Assembly: GCA_018241025.1 (NCBI GenBank)
Contig: JAFEEQ010000003.1
Location: 124,001 to 188,000 of the forward strand
Direction of reading: 5' to 3'
Length of the DNA: 64,000 bases
DNA from: Pseudomonadota bacterium
GTDB lineage: Bacteria > Pseudomonadota > Alphaproteobacteria > Micropepsales > Micropepsaceae
The position numbers and the translations under genes are program-made. The first letter of the stretch is position 1, and each line of letters begins with the position of its first letter. The notes beneath the pieces are model-generated. The model was not told the DNA's origin. It saw only the letters and a list, made by a program, of their open reading frames with translations, and made no database searches. Shown here piece by piece: positions 16,268 to 24,476 of the stretch.

Positions 16268-17176
16268 GTGAGCAGCGAGCGCGACAAGAAAGGGCCGCCG
16301 ACGGCCAGTGCGCTGGTGCAGGCACGGCGCGGCCAGCGCGTCGCCATCGTCCGGGGCCAGGACCAGAGCCGCTATACCGATATCTATCATGCGGTGCTGA
16401 ACGCGCCGTGGTGGGTGTTCTTTCTGGGGCTCGCGGTTTTCTTTGCGTTGATCAATGCGGTCTTCGCCCTGCTCTATATCGCCGACCCGCAGGCGCTGGC
16501 GCATGCGCGGCACGGCAATTTCTGGGACGCCTATCTGTTCAGCGTCGAGACCATCGGCTCGGTCAACTACACGGTGTTCGTGCCGCAGACGACGTTTGCC
16601 AATGTCATAGTGTCGATCGAGGCGTTCTTCGGCATCCTGACCATCGCGCTGTTCACCGGCATCATCTTCGCGCGCTTCTCGCGGCCTTTCGCCCGGATCG
16701 TGTTCTCGCGGGTCGCCGTCATAACGCCGTTCGACGGCGTGCCGACGTTGATGTTCCGGGCCGCGAACCAGCGCGGCAACCAGATCCTGGATGCGGAAAT
16801 CAGGCTCTCCATGGCCTGCCAGAAGACGACGCGCGAAGGTATCACGATGCGGCGCTTCGAGGATCTGAAGCCCTCGCGCGAGCGAACCTCGCTGTTCGCG
16901 CTGTCCTGGACGATTATGCACCGCATCGACCGCCACAGCCCGCTCTACGGCATGACCTTCGAGCAGATGCTGGATCAGCAGGTCGAGATCATCGCGATGC
17001 TGAGCGGCACGGACGAGACCCTGGCGGACCGCGTCTATGCCCGCCATTCCTACCGGCCCGATTGCATCCAGTGGAACCGGCATTTCGTGGACGTCATCTC
17101 GGTCTCGCCGCGCGGCCTTCGCGTGGTCGATCTGACGCGGTTCCACGACACCGAAGAGATCACGCCCGCCCCTTAG
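16268..17176 (+). CDS. KirBac-type inward-rectifier channel homologue with an altered selectivity filter
   Basis: This 302-residue protein starts at a GTG directly behind GGCAGGG. In order it has a slide helix, TM1 (WWVFFLGLAVFFALINAVFA), a pore helix, TM2 (IEAFFGILTIALFTGIIFA), then FARFSRPFARIVFSRVAVITPFDG-like linker. The C-terminal cytoplasmic Kir domain has LMFRAANQRGNQILDAEIRL and DETLADRVYARHSY. That layout is the whole KirBac architecture. The filter is not normal: after SVET (91-95) comes IGSVNYTVF (96-104), so the TVGYG signature reads S98-V99-N100-Y101-T102. Both filter glycines are lost while flanking residues (SVET, PQT) are conserved. It may be a non-selective or sodium-permeable channel, or a non-conducting sensor. 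Confidence 0.9.
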   Translation: MSSERDKKGPPTASALVQARRGQRVAIVRGQDQSRYTDIYHAVLNAPWWVFFLGLAVFFALINAVFALLYIADPQALAHARHGNFWDAYLFSVETIGSVNYTVFVPQTTFANVIVSIEAFFGILTIALFTGIIFARFSRPFARIVFSRVAVITPFDGVPTLMFRAANQRGNQILDAEIRLSMACQKTTREGITMRRFEDLKPSRERTSLFALSWTIMHRIDRHSPLYGMTFEQMLDQQVEIIAMLSGTDETLADRVYARHSYRPDCIQWNRHFVDVISVSPRGLRVVDLTRFHDTEEITPAP

Positions 17177-17252
17177 CGCGCTGGGATAGGGCGGCTTTTC
17201 GGGGCAAATCCGGCTTGTGAGGGGAGAGAGGCGTCGTTATGGTCGCCGTCCC

Positions 17253-17858
17253 ATGGAACCGTTCAAGAAGCTCGAAGGCGTCGCGGCGCCCCTGCCCATG
17301 ATCAATGTCGACACCGACATGATCATCCCCAAGCAATTCCTGAAAACGATCAAGCGGACCGGGCTCGGCAGCGCGCTTTTCCACGAGATGCGGACGCGCG
17401 AAGATGGGAGCGAGAACCCGGATTTCGTGCTCAACAAGCCGGCCTATAAGGGCGCGCAGATCCTGGTCGCGGGGGCGAATTTCGGCTGCGGCTCGAGCCG
17501 CGAGCATGCGCCCTGGGCGCTGCTCGACTTCGGCATACGCTGCGTGATCTCCACCAGCTTTGCCGACATCTTCTACAACAACTGCTTCAAGAACGGGATT
17601 TTGCCGATCGTCGTATCGCAGGAGACGCTCGACAAGCTGATGGACGATGCCGAACGCGGCGCGAACGCGCGCATCTCGGTCGATCTGGAAGCGCAGGAGA
17701 TCCGCGGCCCCGATGGCGGCTGCGTGAAATTCGAGGTCGATCCGTTCCGCAAGCAATGCCTGCTCAACGGCTGGGACGACATCGGGCTGACGCTGCGCAA
17801 GGAAGACAAAATCTCCGACTTCGAGGCGAAGCGGCAGCGCGAGATGCCCTGGGCCTGA
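17253..17858 (+). CDS. leuD: 3-isopropylmalate dehydratase small subunit
   Basis: This 201-residue subunit pairs with LeuC to isomerise 2- and 3-isopropylmalate in leucine synthesis. The signature is [25 protein letters not shown], with [15 protein letters not shown] at the N-terminus and [11 protein letters not shown] in the middle. The start is ATG 17253. leuC is not in the window. leuB lies about 1 kb downstream on the same strand, with an enoyl-CoA hydratase relative and an inverted repeat between them. Confidence 0.96.
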   Translation: MEPFKKLEGVAAPLPMINVDTDMIIPKQFLKTIKRTGLGSALFHEMRTREDGSENPDFVLNKPAYKGAQILVAGANFGCGSSREHAPWALLDFGIRCVISTSFADIFYNNCFKNGILPIVVSQETLDKLMDDAERGANARISVDLEAQEIRGPDGGCVKFEVDPFRKQCLLNGWDDIGLTLRKEDKISDFEAKRQREMPWA

Positions 17859-17946
17859 AGGCCCGCCAGCGCGACAATCCGGACCTTTCGCAAGGGGGTG
17901 CGCTTTCCCGTATGGTGCGCGCCGGCCGCCGGAACGGGAGAATGCC

Positions 17947-18687
17947 ATGAGCGAAGTCTTGCTGCGCGAACACAAGGACGGGCTGTTGACGCTGACGCTC
18001 AACCGGCCGGACAAGCTGAATGCGCTGTCCTTCGAGAGCTTCAAGGCGCTGGCGGCGGCGGTGGACTATGCGGCGGCGAATGTGGCGACGGTCGGCTGCG
18101 TGCTGATCAAGGGCGCGGGGCGGAGCTTCTGCGCCGGCAACGATCTCGGCGATCTCGGCGGCGTGTTCAACGACGGCGACAATTCGCGCTTCCGCAGCGA
18201 CACGGTGGAGCGGCTCGCCAGCCTGCCGATGCCGGTGGTGGCGCAGGTGCATGGCCATTGCATGACCGGCGGTCTGGAACTGGCGCTCGCCGCCGACATC
18301 ATCATCGCGGGCGAGAGCGCGCGCTTCGCCGACACGCATGGCAAGTGGGACCTCGTGCCGGTGTGGGGGCTTTCGCAGCGCCTGCCGCGGCGGATCGGAC
18401 GGGCGAAGGCGCTGGAGATGTCATTCAGCGGGCGGCTCTATAACGGACAGCACGCGGCGGAGATGGGGCTGGCGAATTTCTGTGTCGCCGATGCGGAGCT
18501 GGACGCGGCGGTTGCGGCCTTTGTGCACGATGTGCTGGGGAATTCCTGGCGCTCCTCGCGCGCGATCAAGAAGCTGGTCGACGAGACCGATGGGATGGCG
18601 CTGAAGGCGGGCCTTGCGCACGAAGTGCATCGCTCGGAAGGGCGCGGGCCGGAGACGGCGGAACGGCTCGCGAGGATGCGGAAGTAA
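17947..18687 (+). CDS. Enoyl-CoA hydratase/isomerase family protein with altered active site
   Basis: This 246-residue crotonase-fold protein starts at an ATG preceded by GGGAGAATGCC. The CoA and oxyanion segments are present: GRSFCAGNDLGDLGG and VAQVHGHCMTGGLELALAADI, where the first catalytic-position Glu is kept. The second, in the FxxPExxLG motif of hydratases, reads FADTHGKWDLVP, so His sits at the Glu position. Similar FADTH-type members exist in actinobacteria. They are not safely called hydratases, and may be isomerases or hydrolases. It sits between leuD and leuB, but nothing in its sequence ties it to leucine synthesis. Confidence 0.85.
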   Translation: MSEVLLREHKDGLLTLTLNRPDKLNALSFESFKALAAAVDYAAANVATVGCVLIKGAGRSFCAGNDLGDLGGVFNDGDNSRFRSDTVERLASLPMPVVAQVHGHCMTGGLELALAADIIIAGESARFADTHGKWDLVPVWGLSQRLPRRIGRAKALEMSFSGRLYNGQHAAEMGLANFCVADAELDAAVAAFVHDVLGNSWRSSRAIKKLVDETDGMALKAGLAHEVHRSEGRGPETAERLARMRK

Positions 18688-18715
18688 CGCCGTCGTTACG
18701 CTGACGCTAACGACC

Positions 18716-18807
18716 CTTCGAGGGCCGCTTCGCGGCCACCTCAGGGTGACGATAAGTTAGGGCTCCACTCTCGTCATGCTGAGGTGCGAGCGAAGCGGGC
18801 CTCGAAG
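18716..18807. repeat. Imperfect 37-bp palindromic intergenic repeat
   Basis: The arms 18716-18752 and 18771-18807 are reverse complements at 31 of 37 positions with an 18-base loop. They carry the elements CTTCGAGG, CGCTTCGC and CCTCAG. The whole unit lies in the 150-base gap before leuB. Such units are dispersed in many alphaproteobacterial genomes and fold into long hairpins in RNA. Confidence 0.8.
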
Positions 18808-18837
18808 AACGCACGACAATCAGACAGGATGACCCCC

Positions 18838-19941
18838 ATGACCTACAAGCTACTTCTCACACCGGGCGACGGCATCGGGCCGGAGGTGATCGAGGACACC
18901 AAGCGCGTGCTCGGCTGGTTCGCGAAGAACCGCAACATGGCGTTCGAGACCGAGGAAGCGGCGATCGGTGGTATCGCCTATGAGACGCTGGGCACGCCGG
19001 AGCCGGATGCGACGATCGAAAAGGCGAAGAAGGCCGACGCAGTGCTGTTCGGCGCCGTTGGCGGGCCGCAATGGGACAAGCTGCCGTTCGACAAGAAGCC
19101 GGAGCGCGGACTTTTGCGTTTGCGCAAGGACCTTGGGTTGTTCGCCAATCTGCGTCCGGCGATCTGCTTCGATGCGCTGAAAGATGCGTCGAGCCTGAAG
19201 CCGGAGCTGGTATCGGGGCTCGACATCCTGATCGTGCGCGAGTTGACCGGCGGCGTCTATTTCGGCGAGCCGAAGGAGATCACGACGCTGGCCGACGGAC
19301 AGCAACGCGCGGTCGACACGCAGGTCTATACGACGAGCGAGATCGAGCGCATCGCGCGCGTCGCTTTCGAGTTGGCCCGTGTGCGGGGCAACAAGGTGTG
19401 CTCGGCCGAGAAGAACAACGTGATGGTCTCGGGGGTGCTGTGGAAGCAGGTGGTGCAGAAGGTGCACGACGCGGAATATCCCGACGTCGCGCTCTCGCAC
19501 ATGCTGGCGGACGCGATGGCGATGCAGCTGGTGCGCGCGCCCAAGCAGTTCGACGTGATCGTGACCGACAACCTGTTCGGCGATATCCTGTCGGACGAGG
19601 CTGCACAGCTCACCGGTTCGCTCGGCATGCTGCCAAGCGCCTCGCTGGGCGCGAAGGATGCGGACGGCAAGCAGCTTGCGCTCTACGAGCCGATCCACGG
19701 CTCGGCGCCGGACATTGCCGGCAAGGGCGTGGCCAATCCGATCGCGTGCATTCTGTCGTTCGCGATGTGCCTGCGCTATTCGCTGGGCCGCGGGGAAGAC
19801 GCGACGCTGCTGGAGAAGGCCGTGGAACGCGCGCTGGCGGAAGGCTATCGCACGCCGGACATCATGCAGGACGGCATGACGAAGGTCGGAACGGCGGAGA
19901 TGACGGCGCAGATCATGAAGGCGCTGGATAAGTCCACCTGA
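18838..19941 (+). CDS. leuB: 3-isopropylmalate dehydrogenase
   Basis: This 367-residue enzyme oxidises and decarboxylates 3-isopropylmalate. Motifs are [13 protein letters not shown] at the start, the substrate-binding run [18 protein letters not shown], the Tyr/Lys regions [11 protein letters not shown] and CSAEKNNVM, and the metal and NAD segment [20 protein letters not shown]. The ATG 18838 is chosen because AGGA lies eight bases before it; the ATG nine bases earlier is too close. The palindromic repeat just upstream may affect read-through from leuD. Confidence 0.96.
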   Translation: MTYKLLLTPGDGIGPEVIEDTKRVLGWFAKNRNMAFETEEAAIGGIAYETLGTPEPDATIEKAKKADAVLFGAVGGPQWDKLPFDKKPERGLLRLRKDLGLFANLRPAICFDALKDASSLKPELVSGLDILIVRELTGGVYFGEPKEITTLADGQQRAVDTQVYTTSEIERIARVAFELARVRGNKVCSAEKNNVMVSGVLWKQVVQKVHDAEYPDVALSHMLADAMAMQLVRAPKQFDVIVTDNLFGDILSDEAAQLTGSLGMLPSASLGAKDADGKQLALYEPIHGSAPDIAGKGVANPIACILSFAMCLRYSLGRGEDATLLEKAVERALAEGYRTPDIMQDGMTKVGTAEMTAQIMKALDKST

Positions 19942-19951
19942 AGCATTCCCA

Positions 19952-19982
19952 AAAATGGAAATTGTCCTTCCATTTTATGGAA
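19952..19982. promoter_or_regulatory. Probable HigA operator: three ATGGAA half-sites
   Basis: AAAATGGAA (19952-19960) and TTCCATTTT (19968-19976) form a perfect 9-base inverted repeat with a 7-base spacer. A third half-site overlaps it: TTCCAT-TTT-ATGGAA spans 19968-19982. The cluster lies 20-50 bases before the toxin start, where autoregulation by a HigA antitoxin is expected. Confidence 0.7.
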
Positions 19983-20002
19983 AGCCCTGATACGATCACT
20001 GC

Positions 20003-20314
20003 ATGATCGTCGTCGGCACCGACCTGGCCGAGCAATATTTTGCCAGGCATGCCGGTGCTCGCGGCATCAAGGCAGCGCGGGCGCAATACGAGGCATGGCT
20101 CGCGATCGCGCAGGCCGCCGACTGGAAGATGCCCGCCGATGTGAAGCGATCCCATCCGAAGGCCAGCATTCTGAAAGGCAGCCGGGTCGTGTTCAACATT
20201 AAGGCCAACGACTACCGGCTCATTGCACTGGTGCAGTATCGCGACGGGGTTCTGATGATCCGGTTCTTCGGCACGCATGCGGAGTATGACGGAATAGACG
20301 CGGAGACGGTGTGA
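20003..20314 (+). CDS. higB: HigB-family toxin (type II mRNA interferase)
   Basis: This 103-residue basic protein has the HigB_toxin pattern: ARAQYEAWLAIAQAADWKMPADVKRSHPKASILKGSRVVFNIKANDYRLIALVQYRDGVLMIRFFGTHAEYD (only family-type segments noted). KGSRVVFNIKANDYRLI and FFGTHAEYD are the diagnostic strands of this RelE-like fold. Homologues cleave mRNA at the ribosome. The TGA overlaps the antitoxin start, so the order is toxin first, antitoxin second, as in other hig loci. A palindromic operator precedes it. Confidence 0.92.
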   Translation: MIVVGTDLAEQYFARHAGARGIKAARAQYEAWLAIAQAADWKMPADVKRSHPKASILKGSRVVFNIKANDYRLIALVQYRDGVLMIRFFGTHAEYDGIDAETV

Positions 20315-20688
20315 TGAAAGTGACTTTGGTCGTCGTACAGAACGATGCGGATCATCGCGAGGCAATGACGCTGATCGGAAAGCTCATGGCGTCCGATGCG
20401 CCGGCGGATCGCGCCCGGATGCGTGCGCAGGCGCAACTCGTCGAAGCCTATGAGAAGGCCCGTTGGCCGCGCCGGGCACCGAGCCTGCCCGAGCTGCTGT
20501 TCTATCTGATGGATCAGCACGGATTGACGCGTACCGACCTGGCTCCACTGCTCGGAACGCCCAGCCGGGTGAGCGAAGTGCTGAGCGGCAAGCGCGAATT
20601 GAGCATGAGCATGGTGCGGCGGCTGCGCGAAAGATTTCACGTTTCCGCCGACTTGCTGATCGCTGCAGGGGCGCCGGCGGCGGCTTAA
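20314..20688 (+). CDS. higA: HigA-family antitoxin with XRE helix-turn-helix
   Basis: This 124-residue protein starts at ATG 20314 inside the toxin stop (TGATG); a GTG at 20311 is also possible. The N-terminal half is the toxin-binding part (DADHREAMTLIGKLMASD and following). The C-terminal half is a helix-turn-helix: LTRTDLAPLLGTPSRVSEVLSGKRELSMSMVRRL-type pattern. It should neutralise the toxin and repress the operon at the ATGGAA palindromes. Its last codons overlap the end of the convergent PhyH gene by four bases. Confidence 0.92.
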   Translation: MKVTLVVVQNDADHREAMTLIGKLMASDAPADRARMRAQAQLVEAYEKARWPRRAPSLPELLFYLMDQHGLTRTDLAPLLGTPSRVSEVLSGKRELSMSMVRRLRERFHVSADLLIAAGAPAAA

Positions 20689-21383
20689 GCGGAAGCCCAA
20701 GACAGTTCTGGCGGCAGCAGGCCGGCGGGCGCGTATTCGAGATGGATCACGCGGCGGTGGCGCGGAGACTTCGCGGCCGATGAGGCGTGCAGCAGGAGCG
20801 GCTTGAAGGCAAGGACCGAGCCTATGGGTGCGATGCAGGCCTGTTCGGAGATTTCAGCGCGCAACGCCGTGAGCTGCGTGGCTTTGATGCGGCCCATTCG
20901 GTGCGTGCCGGGCAGCACGCGGAGCGGGCCGTTGTCGGCGTCGCTGTCGTCGAGCTGGATGCGCAGCGTGGCCATGCGCTCGAGAATGTCCGACGGTGGC
21001 TGAACGTGATGCACGCCGGCTTTTAGCGACCACGCGGTCCAGCCTTCGATCTCGACGCGCTCGGCAACGGCAAGCGTGAGGTCTTGATGCCAGGCGACCG
21101 GCCAGTTGGCGCTCGGCGTCTTGTCAAAGAAAAGGCCACGTACGGCGCGAGCGTTCGGGCCGATAATGCTTTCGACAAGATCGAACAGACGTGGTTCGTT
21201 GGCGAGCGAGGCGATGTCGAGCGTGGCGAGGATGTTGCGCCCACCGAACACCGCTTCGCCGCGCTTGGATCGGAAGAAGCCAGCGTTGTCGACGATGTTG
21301 ATGAGACCGGCGACCTCGGATGGCGCGATCATATCGGGGATGATCGCAAAGCCGTCGCTGGCGATGTCAGGTGATAACGGCAC
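20685..21383 (-). CDS. PhyH-family Fe(II)/2-oxoglutarate dioxygenase
   Basis: This 232-residue protein has the metal-binding HxD in VAWHQDLTLAV (His and Asp) and the distal His in LLLHASSAAKSPRHRRVIH, where the following Arg would bind 2-oxoglutarate. DGFAIIPDMI at the N-terminus is the usual opening strand of the phytanoyl-CoA dioxygenase family. The start is a GTG. The substrate is unknown; family members hydroxylate lipids, amino acids or small metabolites. It ends against higA and is not part of that operon. Confidence 0.85.
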   Translation of the reverse strand: MPLSPDIASDGFAIIPDMIAPSEVAGLINIVDNAGFFRSKRGEAVFGGRNILATLDIASLANEPRLFDLVESIIGPNARAVRGLFFDKTPSANWPVAWHQDLTLAVAERVEIEGWTAWSLKAGVHHVQPPSDILERMATLRIQLDDSDADNGPLRVLPGTHRMGRIKATQLTALRAEISEQACIAPIGSVLAFKPLLLHASSAAKSPRHRRVIHLEYAPAGLLPPELSWASA

Positions 21384-21408
21384 AGATCATTCCCGTCGTA
21401 GCGCCTGG

Positions 21409-21445
21409 ATCCCCTTCCCTCGCCGCTTTGCGGCTCGCCGGGGAT
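21409..21445. repeat. Short intergenic palindromic repeat
   Basis: The inner arms GCCGC (21422-21426) and GCGGC (21430-21434) enclose TTT, and the outer arms ATCCCC (21409-21414) and GGGGAT (21440-21445) extend it. It lies in the gap between two leftward genes and resembles a dispersed alphaproteobacterial repeat. Confidence 0.6.
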
Positions 21446-21459
21446 GACATGGGAGTTTG

Positions 21460-22428
21460 TTACGGCTCGATCACCACTTTGCCGATGACTTCGCGGGTTT
21501 CCAGCGTGCGCATCGCGTCCACCGCCTGCGCGAGCGGGTAGCGGGCGTGGATGTGGGGATGGATCTTGCCTTCAGCGAGGAGCTTGGTGATCGCGAACAT
21601 GTTCTGGCGGCCTTTCTCCGGAAATTTGCGGCCGTATTCGCCGGCGCGGACGCCCATGATGGAATAGCCCTTGATCAGCGGCATGTTCACGCCGATGGAG
21701 GGGATGCGGCCGCTCGTGAAGCCGATGATCGTGATGCGGCCGTCGAAGGCGATGCATCGCGTCGATTCGTCGAAGACGTCGCCGCCGACGGGATCGTAGA
21801 TCACGTTGGCGCCTTCGCCGCCGGTCGCTTCTTTCACCGCTTCGCGGAAGCCGGATGAGGGCAGGACGAGATCGGCACCGTATTGCTTCAGGAATGCGCG
21901 CTTGGTGTCGCTCGACGCCGTAGCGATGACCTTCGCGCCGATGTGTTTTCCGAGATCAACCGCGGCGAGGCCGACGCCGCCGGCGGCGCCGTGGACGAGG
22001 AGCCACTCGCCGGGCTGCAACTGGGCGCGGCGCACCAGCGCGACGTAGGCGGTGAGATAGGCGACGGTGAAGCTGGCCGCTTCGGCATAGCCGACGCCGT
22101 TCGGGATCATGCGCAAGCCGATGGCAGGGACCTGCATCTCTTCGGCGTAGCAGCCGAGGCCGCCGGCGATCACCCGGTCGCCGATCTTCACATTGGTCAC
22201 GCCGTCGCCGATGGCGATGACATCGCCGGCGGCTTCGGTGCCCGGCGTGAAGGGCAGCGGCGGCTTGTGCTGGTACTTGCCCTGCACCGTCAGGATGTCG
22301 GGGAAGTTCACCGCTGCGGCCCGGATGCGGATGCGGGCTTCGTTCGGCTTCAGCGGCGGAAGCGTGACGTCTTCAAGCCTCAGCGTACCGATGTCGTCGG
22401 CGATTTTGCGGCAGACGATGGCTTTCAT
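21460..22428 (-). CDS. Zinc-independent NAD(P)H:quinone oxidoreductase (MDR superfamily)
   Basis: This 322-residue protein is of the QOR branch of medium-chain dehydrogenases. The GroES-like N-terminus has PFTPGTEAAGDVIAIGDGV, and the nucleotide-binding half has VHGAAGGVGLAAVDLGKHIGA. No structural or catalytic zinc cysteine clusters are visible. It probably reduces quinones or enones with NADPH. It is followed by a PhyH gene and preceded by a TetR regulator on the same strand, which might control it. Confidence 0.9.
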   Translation of the reverse strand: MKAIVCRKIADDIGTLRLEDVTLPPLKPNEARIRIRAAAVNFPDILTVQGKYQHKPPLPFTPGTEAAGDVIAIGDGVTNVKIGDRVIAGGLGCYAEEMQVPAIGLRMIPNGVGYAEAASFTVAYLTAYVALVRRAQLQPGEWLLVHGAAGGVGLAAVDLGKHIGAKVIATASSDTKRAFLKQYGADLVLPSSGFREAVKEATGGEGANVIYDPVGGDVFDESTRCIAFDGRITIIGFTSGRIPSIGVNMPLIKGYSIMGVRAGEYGRKFPEKGRQNMFAITKLLAEGKIHPHIHARYPLAQAVDAMRTLETREVIGKVVIEP

Positions 22429-22462
22429 GAGATTGTCTCTTCAATCATCGCAGGGCTGCCAT

Positions 22463-22521
22463 CCTTCGACTGGCTCAGGATGAGGTCAAAGCTCAATTCG
22501 CACCCTGAGCCAGTCGAACGG
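22463..22521. repeat. Inverted repeat of the TTCGACTGGCTCAGG type
   Basis: The arms 22463-22482 and 22501-22521 both contain TTCGACTGGCTCAGG or its complement, with one inserted base and one mismatch, around an 18-base loop. It lies between the TetR gene and the quinone oxidoreductase and is similar in layout to the unit at 18716-18807. Confidence 0.8.
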
Positions 22522-22535
22522 TGAACTTGTCCAAG

Positions 22536-23195
22536 CTACGCCGTGCCCGCGGTTAGCGGCGCGGCGACGGGGAGCGTGCGGATGCCGCCGAGGAAGAGCG
22601 CGGTGGCGAAGGCTGCTGCGGCGGCGGGATCGTGATCGGGGCGATGGGCGATGCGCTCGGCGATCTCGAAGGCGACGCCGACGATGGCGGCCATCAGGTA
22701 ATCGGCATCGACGGGCGGGAAGAGTCCGGCGGCGATGGCCTTCTCGATATCCTCGCGCAGCTCGGCGAAGCCGGCGATGGTTTCGGGCGTATCGACGCGG
22801 AAGCGCGAAGTATCGGCGCTGTGGCGCATGGTCTGGAAGTTCACCCGGTCCTCCGAGACGAACTCGAAGAAGGTGCGGAAGGTGGAGGAGATGAACTCCT
22901 CGACCGATTTGGCGTTCAGCCGCTCTTCGCGCAGGCGCGGGCGGATGGCGAGGGCGACATCGTCCTGGATCGCCTGGTAAATCTCCTCCTTCGACTTGAA
23001 GTAGTTGTAGAAGGTGCCCGAGGCGAGCGGGGTGGCGCGGATGATGTCGCGCACGGTGGTGGCACCGAAGCCGAGCTCGGCGAAGACCTGGCGGGCGGCA
23101 TCGAGGATCAGTTCGCGATTCTGGGCTTTGGTCTGTTCGCGCTTGCCGAGCGAGGCCGTGCGGACGGGCGCAGCCTTTGGCAGGGGGGTATCCAT
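22536..23195 (-). CDS. TetR/AcrR-family transcriptional regulator
   Basis: This is a 219-residue protein. The DNA-binding domain is at residues 20-70: NRELILDAARQVFAELGF, ATTVRDIIRATPLASGTFYNYFKSKEEIY. The rest is an all-helical ligand-binding domain. The ATG at 23195 is used because the extra 21 residues of the longer frame are not family-like. It diverges from two thioesterase genes and precedes the quinone oxidoreductase; a role in lipid or acyl-CoA sensing is plausible from context only. Confidence 0.92.
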   Translation of the reverse strand: MDTPLPKAAPVRTASLGKREQTKAQNRELILDAARQVFAELGFGATTVRDIIRATPLASGTFYNYFKSKEEIYQAIQDDVALAIRPRLREERLNAKSVEEFISSTFRTFFEFVSEDRVNFQTMRHSADTSRFRVDTPETIAGFAELREDIEKAIAAGLFPPVDADYLMAAIVGVAFEIAERIAHRPDHDPAAAAAFATALFLGGIRTLPVAAPLTAGTA

Positions 23196-23492
23196 GAGGG
23201 GTGTTCGAATCCGGAGATGTGACGGTTCGGATTCTAGCGGTCCGTGACACGTCGTCAACTTTCCGCTCGATGAGGCCTAATGGAAGAATACTACATATAG
23301 TATGTCAAGACATCGAGAACACATCGTATTGTTTTCGAGTCCCGCGAAGCTGGGGACGATCCTTTGCACAGCGCGCGCAAATGGGTCCCGGCGAACCAAG
23401 TCGCAAGGCCTTGGCCGAGATTTGGGGTCGGGGAGGAGGTTCTTCAAGGGGCGGTTTGACAGCGCGCAGCGGCAACCCGCTAGGGTGAACAC

Positions 23493-23948
23493 ATGAGTGA
23501 GATCGATCCCGAAGCGCTCCAGCGCATGATGATGGCGCAGGGCGGCGCACCGTTCTTTCAGGCGGTCGGCGGGCAAATCGTCGAGTCTGAGCCGGGCCGG
23601 AGCCTGATGCGCCTGCCCTATTCGCCCTTCATCGTCGGCAATCCCGACACCGGCGTCGTCCATGGCGGCGTGATCACCGGGATGCTCGATCACGCCTGCG
23701 GCATGGCGGTGGGGTCGCAGTTGGGCGCCCTGTCGGCAACGCCGGGCGCCATGCGTTCGATCGCGACGCTGGACCTCAGGATCGACTACATGAAGGCGGC
23801 CAAGCCCGACGCCGACATCTTCATCGTCGGCGAATGCGTGAAGGTCACGCGCCAGATCGTCTTCGCGCGCGGACGCGCCTATCAGGACGAGGACGATACT
23901 GTGGCGACGGCCACCGCGGCGTTCATAATCACCGACATGAAGAGCTGA
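23493..23948 (+). CDS. Hotdog-fold PaaI-type thioesterase (first of pair)
   Basis: This 151-residue protein has the single hotdog domain. The helix motif NPDTGVVHGGVITGMLDHACGMAV carries the His-Gly-Gly core, and IATLDLRIDYMKAAKPDADIFIVGE gives the long beta strands. PaaI-type enzymes hydrolyse acyl-CoA, often phenylacetyl- or medium-chain substrates. It is followed after two bases by a second hotdog gene, which suggests a heteromer or complementary specificities. The 297-base gap to the TetR gene upstream is AT-richer but shows no site I can name. Confidence 0.9.
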   Translation: MSEIDPEALQRMMMAQGGAPFFQAVGGQIVESEPGRSLMRLPYSPFIVGNPDTGVVHGGVITGMLDHACGMAVGSQLGALSATPGAMRSIATLDLRIDYMKAAKPDADIFIVGECVKVTRQIVFARGRAYQDEDDTVATATAAFIITDMKS

Positions 23949-23950
23949 GC

Positions 23951-24385
23951 ATGGAATTGCTGGCGCGCGCGGCGCGGGAAGGCCGGACGCTCGAAATCGC
24001 CGAACTGCTGGAGGCGGTGCCCTATTGCGCCTGGCTCGGCCTCAAGGGACGGGTCGACGGGGACAGCGTGGTGCTGGAGATGCCGTTCGAGCAGAAGCTG
24101 ATCGGCAATCCGATCCTGCCGGCGATTCATGGCGGCGTGATCGGATCGCTGCTGGAGACGGCGGCGATCGTGCAGACGATCTGGACGACGAAGGCGACGC
24201 GGTTTCCCAAGCCGGTCGACATCACCATCGACTATCTGCGCAGCGGCAGGGCGGTGACGAGCTATGCCGGCGCGCGCCTGGCGCGGCAGGGACGCCGCGT
24301 CGTCAGCGTCCATGCGCAGATGTGGCAGGACGACGAGAACAAACCGATCGCCGCGCTGCGCGGGCACTTCCTGCTGGCGGAGTGA
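23951..24385 (+). CDS. Hotdog-fold PaaI-type thioesterase (second of pair)
   Basis: This 144-residue protein has the core NPILPAIHGGVIGSLLETAAIVQTIW, with His-Gly-Gly again, and PVDITIDYLRSGRAVTSYAGARL. It is clearly related to the preceding gene but not a recent duplicate. Family members are dimers or tetramers of the hotdog fold, so a mixed oligomer is possible. The start is ATG 23951; the longer frame into the first gene is a shadow. Confidence 0.9.
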   Translation: MELLARAAREGRTLEIAELLEAVPYCAWLGLKGRVDGDSVVLEMPFEQKLIGNPILPAIHGGVIGSLLETAAIVQTIWTTKATRFPKPVDITIDYLRSGRAVTSYAGARLARQGRRVVSVHAQMWQDDENKPIAALRGHFLLAE

Positions 24386-24448
24386 CGCCGGTCCGGGGCT
24401 GTCTGCAACAGACTTCCCCTCACCGGATTTTCGCTTCGCAAAAAACTT

Positions 24449-24471
24449 CCTCTCCCGCTTTGCGGGAGAGG
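24449..24471. terminator. Hairpin between convergent genes (terminator-like repeat)
   Basis: The arms CCTCTCCCGC (24449-24458) and GCGGGAGAGG (24462-24471) are perfect, with a TTT loop. It lies between convergent genes. No strong T-tract follows, so it may be a dispersed repeat used as a terminator. Confidence 0.55.
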
Positions 24472-24476
24472 ACATC

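Noticed and set aside
16232..17146. A minus-strand frame of about 300 codons opposite the Kir-type channel.
   Set aside because: The plus frame has the full Kir architecture, while the minus frame is His/Arg/Asp-rich shadow sequence.
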